Shown here in pieces: positions 47,801-59,800 of a DNA stretch of 64,000 nucleotides. Position 1 is the first letter of the stretch; the number at the start of each line of letters is the position of its first letter. The notes under the pieces were generated by a model, which worked only from the letters and a program-made list of their open reading frames with translations, did no database searches and was not told the origin of the DNA. Source of the DNA: Strongylocentrotus purpuratus (taxonomy: Eukaryota > Echinodermata > Echinoidea > Camarodonta > Strongylocentrotidae); assembly GCF_000002235.5 (NCBI RefSeq), contig NW_022145599.1:4672905-4736904 (forward strand), read 5' to 3'. A program made the translations under genes and the position numbers.

Positions 47801-50800
47801 AGGTGGTGGAGAATCAGGTTCATGATGTCATTCCAGCACTCAAGGTAATGTCACCGCCCCCCTCCCCCATCTCCCTCCCTCTCTCTTCCTCTCTCTTCCT
47901 CATCAGGTGGTAGAGAATCAGGTTCATGATGTCATTCCAGCACTCAAGGTAATGTCACCCCCCCCCCATCTCTTTCTCATCCTCTCTCTCCCTCATCAGG
48001 TGGTAGAGAATCAGGTTCATGATGTCATTCCAGCACTCAAGGTAATGTCACCCCCCCCCCATCTCTTTCTCATCCTCTCTCTTCCTCATCAGGTGGTAGA
48101 GAATCAGGTTCATGATGTCATTCCAGCACTCAAGGTAATGTCACCCCCCCCCCATCTCTTTCTCATCCTCTCTCTCCCTCATCAGGTGGTAGAGAATCAG
48201 GTTCATGATGTCATTCCAGCACTCAAGGTAATGTCACCCCCCCCCATCTCTTTCTCATCCTCTCTCTCCCTCATCAGGTGGTAGAGAATCAGGTTCATGA
48301 TGTCATTCCAGCACTCAAGGTAATGTCACCCCCCCCCCATCTCTTTCTCATCCTCTCTCTCCCTCATCAGGTGGTAGAGAATCAGGTTCATGATGTCATT
48401 CCAGCACTCAAGGTAATGTCACCCCCCCCCATCTCTTTCTCATCCTCTCTCTCCCTCATCAGGTGGTAGAGAATCAGGTTCATGATGTCATTCCAGCACT
48501 CAAGGTAATGTCACCCCCCCCCCATCTCTTTCTCATCCTCTCTCTCCCTCATCAGGTGGTAGAGAATCAGGTTCATGATGTCATTCCAGCACTCAAGGTA
48601 ATGTCACCCCCCCCCATCTCTTTCTCATCCTCTCTCTTCCTCATCAGGTGGTAGAGAATCAGGTTCATGATGTCATTCCAGCACTCAAGGTAATGTCACC
48701 CCCCCCCATCTCTTTCTCATCCTCTCTCTCCCTCATCAGGTGGTAGAGAATCAGGTTCATGATGTCATTCCAGCACTCAAGGTAATGTCACCGCCCCCCC
48801 CCCCCCCATCTCCCTCCCTCTCTCTCTCTCTCTTCCTTTCACATACACAACACAGATTCTATTCTATCTACATGCAATGCTTTCTTCTTGTTTGTCTCTT
48901 TCTCTGCCACTATAATACGTGTAGTCTCTGTGGGTCCAATGGTATCTTATAAAAACCTTTATTATAATCAGTACAAATACTATTGGTGCAATTCACTACA
49001 GCAAATGAAAAAAATAAAATCTTTGTTGAATTAGTGTAGGCCTTAATATGGTGGTAGGATTTGTGTTCAATATTTATATTAGTTTTACCATATAGTACCT
49101 TTATTGTCTAATGTTCAGATTTGTTTTCTTTCTGGGGGTCTTAATGCTATCCTATGACAAGGCATACTTTCTGTATGCTGCTTTTCAATACTGCTTGTAG
49201 AAATCTATCCCCAGATACATATCTTCCCTCATAATCTGTCCTCTAATAGGAACTGTAAGTTTGGTTTGACGAGTATGACAAGATCTGTTATACGATATGA
49301 TTTCTATAATATATTATGCTTTGATCTGATTGTTGTGTGTTTTATCGTGTAGACTGCATTCAAACTTGGTTTGAGTTATCTACCGCTGGCAGAGTCTGGT
49401 CTATCAGCCCTTCAGGCCTGGATCCGATACATTCCTTCAGATGTTCTTAAGCCATACTATGCCCAGGTTCTTCCTCAGCTAGATGGCTACCTGGGAGCTG
49501 GCAGTGGTAAGTACTTGTAGGAGGATGGAGAATGATGCACATATATCCTTTCATACCAGAGTTTTTTATGCCTCCGCTACAAAGTAGCCGGAGGCATTAT
49601 GTTTTCTGGTTGTCCGTCTGTACATCCCGTTCTCGTGAACCAAGAACCAATTAATGGATTACCGCCAACCAATCTTGTGTCATGTATGTATCTTGCAGAG
49701 CCAATGAACCGATTTAGATTTTGGGGTCACAAGGTCAAAGATCACAGGGCTCACTATGTATGCAAGAATAGCTCCAATCGCGAAGAATGAGAGGAAAAAA
49801 TAAACATGTAAAATGACACTTTATTTCTAATTTCAATGTTTCAGTGTACTTGATAAAACGTAGTTAGTCTAGTCATCATGTCACTGTAACACAATTTCAT
49901 ATAAACATATAAAGTGTTCTGTAGAAGCTACCCTTAGCAGTCAGGGTGGGTAAAAATGCACTTGATTTTTAATGTACGATGTGTTGTGCCTTTCAAGGGT
50001 CGGAAGATGAGGGCAGCAGACCTGAGGTCCTTGTCATTCAGACAGCATCAAGCCGTGTCGGAAGGAGACGCATCCCTTCCAAGCTTCTCAAGAAAGCTAA
50101 GGATAACGATCAGGTTAGCTACTTGTTACTCTTATTCTGTAATATATTCTTTTTACAAAGTAGAGTATATGAAATATTGGAGTCATTTTAAAACACTCTG
50201 TAGATAATATGTGCAAAAGTAGGGGCACAAGTATGATTATTAGTTTTATTCTGTTATTTCAATGGTAGCCCATGTATATAGTTCTGAAATTCCTTTGTAT
50301 TGTATTTGTAATCATGACAAAATCAGTTGGCAATAGCAAAAGGAAGGTTAATTCAGATTTTTCATTGAATAAATTTAGTCCCCAACATTCCAAGTCTTTA
50401 TTCTAGACATGTAGCATATTTTTAATATAAATTTTAATCTTAATTTAGCAAATCTTTTTTGATTTTGAAGCTAGTACTACATTGCAGGCAGTTTTGGTAG
50501 CCGATATATACCCCTACCTACCACAATGCAATGCAAGATTGCCTGAAAAGGATACAAAGAAAGTAGACGTGCATGCAGACGGCTGATGCGCAGTTGTATT
50601 GCCTCGGTTGCGGTCCCTACGATGGCACAAACTTAGATCTGGATCTCACGATAGTTTTTGTTTGAAAAATAAGTTATGAAGATTATTCACAAGATTAACA
50701 AAACTTCGTGTCAACAATATAACACAAAATTGTTGATAAGATGTGTGGAGTTATTCTAGAAATGTCCTTGTACATTAACTGGTATAGTCATTGTAGTCCC

Positions 50801-53800
50801 ATATGTACGCATACGTGCTGTTTTGACCGCTGGTCAGAACGAACGAACGAACGAACGAAGCGAATCTGGATGATTTTGGACTCTGTGTTTTCTGTTATTT
50901 TGTGAGTATTTTGACATTCCGTATATGTTTCTGACTCTTGCTTTAGTAATGTAAGGCTTTTTAAAGCCTCAAACTACAACCAGGAGCATGTTTTATCGCA
51001 TCGAATCCGTGAAATAGTGAACTTTGGACTCAGTTTATTACTACCACTCAGAGGATCAAAAGTGCTGATAGTCCCAAACACGCAAAATTTCGTTTCCAAC
51101 CTGCTTTTTCGTATTTCCGATAAAACCCTATAGTTAGTATACTTCTATGCCATGGTATTGCTGTTTAATGAGGCATGAAGTGAACATATCTATTGTCAGC
51201 GCTGATGGTCAACTACAATCATCTTATTGCCCCAGTCTGCTGCTACCCAGGATTTTATTGTGGACACTTTAAGCTTCATTGTTGGTAATTTAATCCAGCT
51301 CTACCGAAACCAACGATTACCATGGCAGATACAGACAAAGCCCAAATGAATACAAGGGGGAAGGAGAAAGAGAAATCTGCTTTGCTGGCATCAGTGATAC
51401 AGGACATCTTTCGGGATAAAAGATTCATCGACTTAGTGGAAGAGCGCGTTAATAAACAACTAGCTGACATCAGGGAAACCATCGACACCCAACAGGCAAG
51501 GATCTTCGATCTCGAAATCGTAACAGACAGCAAGTCGAAGGAGATCGCAAACGTCCAAAACCAACTTGAAAATCAACACGAGCAGATTAAAACACTACAA
51601 CGCAAGCTCGACCAACAGGAACAATACTCCAGGCGAAATTGTCTCCTGTTCTTTGGCTTCGAGGAACGCAGTGAAGAAGATACCGATGACATCATTCTTC
51701 AAGTGGCAAATGAAGTTCTCCAGGTCAATCTCTCCAAGGATGATCTGGAACGTACCCATAAAAATGGCTCCAGGCAGAAACATCAAGAAAAGAACCTGCC
51801 ACGCCCAATCATCGCGAAGTTTACTTAATATAGAAAGCGCCAGGAAGTAATCTCCAAACGACGGAAGCTCGCCGGTAAGCGGAAGTCCATCCAGGAAGAT
51901 CTGACGAAAGCAAATCAAGACCTGCTTGCACATGTACGAACCTCTGAGAAAGTAAAAGCAGCATGGACACGAGATGGGCGTATTCTAATGACTGACAAAA
52001 ACAACAAAAAACACTTGATCTTGTGCAAAGACGACCTACGGAAGTTTTAAAGTCTGGTTAGGGTAGGCACATTCTGAACTAAGTGAGTGAACTTTTCATT
52101 TAATTTTTTTTCCCCCTCATTTAACAAAAATACTTGTTACATACTTTGTTATTACAGTATATTAATTGTTATGTTCTGTATTTATTGTACCCCTATGTTT
52201 TGTTGTTTGTCTTTATGTAGACGGATTGTCATGGTCATATTTAATGTTCTCCTTTTACATGGATGATACACATGACGCACAGTATCCCATATGCTTAAAC
52301 CCAGTGTTTCCATTTTCTGATTTGAGCGATGATGAATTTAAGAATATTTTTTCAACACCATTGCATGAACATAAAATTGATATAAATAAATTTAAAAATA
52401 CATTTAAACATTCTTTAGAATGTGATCCAGCGTGTGACAATGATGACGATGATTTTTTACAGGACGATATTGTTGAAAGTAATTATTATTTGGAAGATGA
52501 ATTTATGTCTTTACCAAAATTAGATTCTGATTTTAGTATTATACATTTCAATGCAAGAAGTTTATCCAAGAATTTTTTAGCTATAAGTGAATTTATTCAT
52601 TCATTAAGTTACTCTTTTTCTATTTATGGTTTCACGGAGACATGGATTCAAAGTAATACTCCCATTTTATTTCATTTAGAAGGATATTCATTCATTCATA
52701 TTGATCGTATCAGTGGTAGAGGAGGAGGAGTGGCTTTTCTTGTCTTGGACTCTTTGAATTTTAAAATTAGAAATGATATTTTATTGCAATGCGATGGTAA
52801 TGAATGTCTTTTTATTGAGATTACGAATAAGATTGGAAAAAATATAATTGTTGGAATAATTTATAGGAAACCGCAATCAAGAGTAGAAAGCTTTATTAAC
52901 GCAGTTTATGTATGTTTACAAAAACTTAATAAAGAAAATAAATTAATTTATATTATGGGTGATTTTAATATTGATCTTTTAAAATGTTCAAATAAATATA
53001 GTGCTGATTTTTTAGACATGTTACATTCCTCATCACTCTTGCCACTAATTGTTAAACCCACACGTATTTCTGTAAATAGTGCAACTCTTATAGACAATAT
53101 ATTTACAAACAATGTTTTTTCATGTATAACCCCGGGAATATTTTTTAATGATGCATCTGACCATCTTCCAATATTTCAAATAACAGGGAAAATTATTTAT
53201 AGAGATTATGTGTGTAATAATTGATGTTCATGATTATTTAGTATCTTCCTTAAGTAATAAATTACACACTGTAGGTCTTTTCTTAGATTTAAGCAAAGCC
53301 TTTGATTCTATAGATCACAATATTTTGTTAGATAAATTGAATTACTATGGAATAAGAGGTGTTGCTTACACATGGTTGAAAAATTATTTGAATAATCGAC
53401 ACCAAATAGTTGTATATAACAATGTTTTATCTGACCCAATGCAAGTCACGTGTGGAGTCCCTCAGGGCTCAATTTTAGGTCCTCTTTTATTTTTATTGTA
53501 CATAAATGATTTAAATTATTGTTCAAACATTTTGAAATTTGTCCTTTTTGCTGATGACACCAATATCCTCTATTCTCATAAAGATATTAATATTTTATGT
53601 CAAACTTTAAATAATGAGCTGCAGCATGTATCGCAATGGTTCAATAGTAATAAATTGTCTTTGAATACATCTAAATCAAATTTTATATATTTTCATTATA
53701 AGCAAAAAATTATTTCAGCTGATTCATTGAATGTATTAAATATAAAGATGAATGATGTTCCGATAAAACGAGTGCAATCAACTAGCTTTTTAGGTGTAAT

Positions 53801-56800
53801 TATTGACCAAAATTTAACTTGGAATGCTCATATATTTACCATTTCAAACAAAATTTCAAGAAATATTGGTGTCGTCAGCAAATTACGTCATATCTTGCCA
53901 CAAAGTATTTTGATTTTATTGTACAATACAATGGTTTTACCGTATTTAATGTATTGTAATGTTGTATGGGGCAACACATACCCAACGAGATTACAACGAC
54001 TGCATATATTACAAAAGCGTATAGTAAGAATATGTCTTATGTCTGATTTCAATGCCCATTCAATACCATTATTTCAACAACTACAGTTTTTAAATATTTT
54101 TCAATTGAATCAATATTGTATATCACTCATGGTTTTTAAACATAAAACTGATAAACTGCCGATTAATCTTACCACTATGATGAAATGTAAAAAATATGTT
54201 CATAATTATAATACTAGAAATCCTGATAACTATTTTATTGAAAAATGTCCATCAACAAATTCCTTATTTACTTTTAGACACACTGGCCCGAAAATATGGA
54301 ATTCCCTCCCCAAAGATATACGTGATACTGCTTTCTTAAACTCTTTTAAATCTAAACTAAAAAAATACTTCATCTGTTTTTAAATCTATAATAATATTTG
54401 CATGTTAATACGTCTCCTATGTTTTGTACACTGTTTTGTTATTGTTATACTTTTTATAGCCAATTGTTGGAAGTTGTATATGTATCTTTTAATAACAGGG
54501 AGCTGCCTCGACAGAACCTTATGGTTTTATTTGCAGTTTCCCCAATTCATTTCTATTGCTGTTTAACTTTTTATAATTCCGATATATTTGTAGACATGTT
54601 TCCATTTTGTGTGTATTTTGTGTTTTCTATATTGTATATAATCTGTATCTTATATGTTTTTTATGGACTTGAATTGAAATAAAACTTGAACTTGAACTTG
54701 AACTTGAACTTGAACCGCAGATTCAGGGTTCGAGTGGACCTGATTTTGACTATTGTCGCATATGGGCTGCACCCAGAGTTTTTGATATTTTCTTTTCTGA
54801 AAATACTGCAGCCTTTACGCCCGCAACTACGGTTATTCCCCATAGTATTGAGCTTAGGAAGAACAAGAAATCCAGAGTTTTGGGAGCATAAAGATCTAGA
54901 TGGAATGTAATGATTTATCAAAGCAACAGTGTACTGTGGAGCAAAGCTGTGGACACAATGATATACATGTAAAAGCAAAGAATATACAAAATTAGGGTAT
55001 GTCTCTATCCCGTCAACTATTTTTTGTGCAGTCTCATTTTTTATTCTGATGGACAGAAGACAGATACAGGGAAATCTGTCTATAAAGACCACCCAAGGGA
55101 GACAAGGAAAATGGTCTTTATAGGCAAGTGGTCTTCATGTACAGGTTCCTTAAGTACGGGTTTCAATGAGAAAACTATTTTCAAGGGGGAAAAAATGTGG
55201 TCTTTGTAGACAGGTGGTCGCTAAACCAGGTTTGACTGTATAATGAATGAATGTGCATTATTCCAAACTTTGTCACAGAGCCAAGATTCACCTTTGAGGA
55301 GTGTACAGCTCCAGATCCTTCGTCTCCTGGGCTCCCTGGGAGGCAGTGTGAACGTTGGTCTCCTGGAGACATCCGCCCAGGAGCTCTCTAACGTAGCCCT
55401 TGCATGGGACTCACAACCAAGACTCAACTTTCCTGTACCATTTGTGGATATGAAACCAGAAATTCAGCTAGGTGAGATTTTAGGATCACTAGATTTTCCT
55501 GGTTTGAATTCAGGCCTAAAATAAACTCAGATATCCTGATTTCATTCCAGCTTATTTACTAAATTACAAATTGAGCTCCTAAGAAAGAAAGAATGACATT
55601 GAAGAAGGAGAGAAGAACTTAAATATTCCAGGCTATTCATCTTGGCAAAAGTGAAATGATTATCTTGGGAGGATGCTGTATTGAACCATCACTTTATTGA
55701 TGAAGATGGCTGTAATCATAGATGCAGAAAGATGATTAAATACTATATGCAGGTGATAGAATGTTGAACCGGGAAGGAGATTTGTTCTTGTTATCTTATT
55801 TTAGATGTTTTCCAGCCAAGAATAGTAGAGCTTGCTTTGATACACATTATGATTATGATTTTTTTTAAGGAATGTGTACTTTGTAATTAAAGTTTCAGGA
55901 ACTTTACCGTACACTTTCATGCCTGTGGATGGTAACTGTTGACATTTGGGCGTTATTTTTTTATTTTTGTTATCTTCTGATCGTAGATGCCTTCCTGCCG
56001 AGGATCGTAGAGCTTGCTTTGACGTCTAGTGACAGACAGACCAAGGTAGCAGCATGCGAGGCGCTACATACCTTGGTTCTCTTCATGCTTGGGAAAGGAT
56101 CTCAGCAGCCTGATCAGAGAGAGGCAAAGGTATTAAGAGACGATTGATTTATTTCCTTACTGAGTGGGAGAGGTAGGTGTGTTTCTGCTTTTGATTGGCG
56201 AAGGATCTCAGCAGCCTGATCAGAGAGAAGCAATGGTATTAGGAGACGATTGAATTGTTTCCTTACTGAGTGGGACGGGTATTCTGCTTTTGCTAGGCAA
56301 AGGATCTCAGCAGCCTGATCAGAGAGAGGCAAAGGTATTAAGAGATGATTGAATTATTTCCTTACTGAGTGGGAGAGGTAGGTGTGTTTTTGTTTGACAA
56401 AGGTAGGGTCTCAGTAGTCTTTGTTGAACAAGACAATGTTCATGTAGCATGCCTCCTGGGTATGAAAGAGAGAGAGAGAAAGAAAGAAAGAGAGAGGGAG
56501 AGGAAGGGGAAGTGTAGGGAGGAGGAAGGAAAGTCTGTATCTTAACCCCTCCCCTGACTCTCGAGAGACTAGGGGTATTTCTTGATAAGACCACGGATTT
56601 GTTGTGTGCAAGATTTGAACACGTATTATTGGCATTCCCACCAAGTCTGGTGTAAGTGAATCATGACCTACTGCACATGGAAACTGACTGCCATCTCCCT
56701 TTAAAACATTGTACTGTGCCCAAGTTCACAGAGCGCATGTCATGTTTTGAAACTCATTTACATTTCAATTTCTTTCATACAATGCTTTGCTTTTCCCTTC

Positions 56801-59800
56801 AAATCCAGAGTCCCATGAACCAACTGTACAAGAAGGTGTTCCCTGCAGTTCTCCAGCTAGCTTGTGATGTGGAACAGGTTGCTAGGCAACTGTTTGAACC
56901 TCTGGTCATGCAACTCATTCACTGGTTCTCTGGTAGGTACAGCTGTCTGTCCTTCAATCAGTTATAGACCAAATGATTTTTATTTGCCTCAGTTATTGTT
57001 GAAACCAAACAATTGAAAAAATAGATAATGGTTTGGGAGAGGGATGAGTGAATAAGGATAATGTTTAGAAGTTTAGAATGAATAGATGTACAATATAGTA
57101 GATATTATGTGTATGGTTTTGGGGGGGGGGGCACTCCAAGCTTATACTTGATTATATTCATCAGGGGGTTGTTTCACAAAGATCCTAAGTCAAACTTAAC
57201 TCTAGGTTGGACTTAAATTAAACATTATGGAGAGCCATCTGTAGCCTTTCGCAGTGATTATTCTCAAATTTGGGGCTTCTCCATGTGTAAAAGATCTGTG
57301 AATAATTTGGGGTAATTTGTACCATGTGCTAACTACAAACTGGTCTGTGTTATATATTTTTTATCGTTCAGGAAACAAGAAGTATGAAAGTGATGAGACG
57401 TCGACCCTACTGAATGCCATCTTGGCTGGTATAGTCCATCCTACTGATACAGCCTTGAGAGACTTCTGTGCTCGCTGTATCAGTGAGTTCTTGAGATGGT
57501 CCATCAAACAAACTAGCAAGAAGGTACATATCCTTGATTGGATTGTCAAAGGTTTAGAGATATAGCTGTCCATTTTATATGCATCTTTTAGCTCAGCTCT
57601 TCAAAGATTTAGCCAAACTGAGTTCTATGTGTGACTCTCAATAAAATGACATTGACAGAGACTCAATGTGATAGAAGGTTCATTTGACTTTAATAGACAG
57701 GGGCAGACTGAGACTGAAATTTGGTTGGAGAGTTTCTATATGACCTGCCCATCTTTCACATCAACTGGGCTCGAGGCCAAATATGGAGTGGCCCAAACTC
57801 CCAATGACTAGTACACCCTTGGACTTTTTTTTTTTTTAAATGTCCCCCAAAATGTAAATATATGAGTAATCATAACAATTTCTTAAAACTTCTTTGTTTC
57901 ACATTGCACTATAACCTCATATTTGATTTCAGTTTTGAAACTAATTAGATGGCCTGATTTTAAAGCAGCTGTTGTATATTTTTGTTCTTGTTTAGCAACA
58001 AGAGAAGAGTCCAATCAACACCAAGTCGCTCTTGAAACGACTCTATTCCATGGCTTCACATCCCAGTGCATTCAAGAGATTAGGTGCTGCTCTTGCCTTC
58101 AACAGCATCTACACCATCTTCAGGTAAAGTCATATTTTGTCAGCAACAGCAAGAGCAGTGCATGGTAACACAGAGCCAGTTTACGTCTGGAAAGCTCAGA
58201 ATGAGCAATGGCAAAAGAAGAACAAATCTCAACTGAACCTGAATTCTCACTATAATAATAATTGTGATTTATATAGCGCATAATAATTATCGAAGATAAT
58301 TCTCTATGCGGTTACATTTTTACATCCATACAATTACATTATCACATACAAATTACATATAAGGCCTAAATTATTACATACAAATTATCAATAATTGCAT
58401 TATTACATACAAATTACAAATTAAATTACGTCAAATGATATTCCGCTACAACAAATAATGATTACTTTCTGTGAAGAGAAGTCTCATTCAAAATGGGCGT
58501 ATACAAACATTTTTTTTTTAAAATTTTTTTATTGGTGGGCAATCAAAATGATAAATTTTTTGTGAATTATTGGTTGCTTTTGACTTCTGCTATGCTATGT
58601 AATCAAACACAGGTGCTTTTTAGTGGGTTTAAGAAACTTCCAGTGTGTTCAATATCTGGCATATTGTTCAGATGAGTAGTTTCATTTCTAGTTTGTGCAT
58701 TTTAATCATCAGTGTATGAATTGTGTACTCATGGCTTTATGTGATTTATTGCAGAGAGGAGGAAGTTCTTGTTGACCAGTTCACCTTTGAACTCTTGGTA
58801 GTCTTTGTTGAGAGCCTGGCCTTGGCTCATCATGATGACAAATCTCTTGGTAGGTCATTTTTGTAAAGGAATTAACATGAGGGAGATTAAATACAGTCAA
58901 ATTTGCTTCAGTGACCACCTGTATAGAAAGATCACATTTTTTTTAGTTTCCTTTGTAATTTTTTCTCGTTGAAACATGTAATAAAACAACCTGTATATAA
59001 AGGCCTTTTTGGGGGTCTCATTTGAGTGGTCTTAATATACGGGTTTCGCTGTGTAAGGCTGTGCACAACGGTGTAATGAGGTACCCGATTACACTCCCAG
59101 GCTTACAATCAAATATTCGGACGCCATGTTTTTTTATAATTTTTTTGATTTTTAGATTTTTTTTTGTTGATTTTTTTTAAATTTTTTTTTGCCACCACCA
59201 TGCCACAGGAGCGGTATCCAAGGTCGGTCTCCAAAAACGCATGCACTTTTATTTCGAGTTGCAGTTGAAGGGGATGATTTAATAATAATAACAGTAAACA
59301 ATGCTGTTTTAAAAACCAAAGATGGCAGAATAATCCATTTTCCTCCAAGTCCAAACTGAAATCCGGACATTTGGCCCAGTTTCTGAGTGGCGAGTTTGAT
59401 AGTGATTGAGCTGGAAAACATTTTTACCGATGGTACCATGCCAGCGGCCGCCGCTCTCCCTGGCACGGGTAAGCATCGGCCTGGACAGTGCCAGGTGACC
59501 GGGATTTTTTTTTTTTTTTTTTTTTTTTTGCGGCCGAATATTCGAGTACGAGAAATCGTACTCGAGAATTCGACTACTCGTCGCAGCCCTATTTAACATG
59601 TAGTCGAGAAAGTAGTGTAAAATTCAAAAAGGGCATTGAATCTTTCTGCTTTAAGCCAGTCATCAGGTCTAGGCTGTCTACAGAGGAAAAGAACAAAGGT
59701 TGTTCAGAAACTGTTCTTAACAGGGCTCTTCTGTATCCATGGACACACCACACTGCTGACTGATTTTCAGGTGTCACTAAGCTTTACAATGCTGGTGTAT

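Noticed and set aside
47907-48952. Series of open frames of 63-125 codons repeating [13 protein letters not shown]...[10 protein letters not shown]
   Set aside because: They are read-through of the exon 18 repeat array; the 93-base period keeps the frame open. Not a separate gene.
51276-51933. Open frames on the - strand over LINE ORF1
   Set aside because: Shadows of the ORF1 coiled-coil coding sequence on the other strand.
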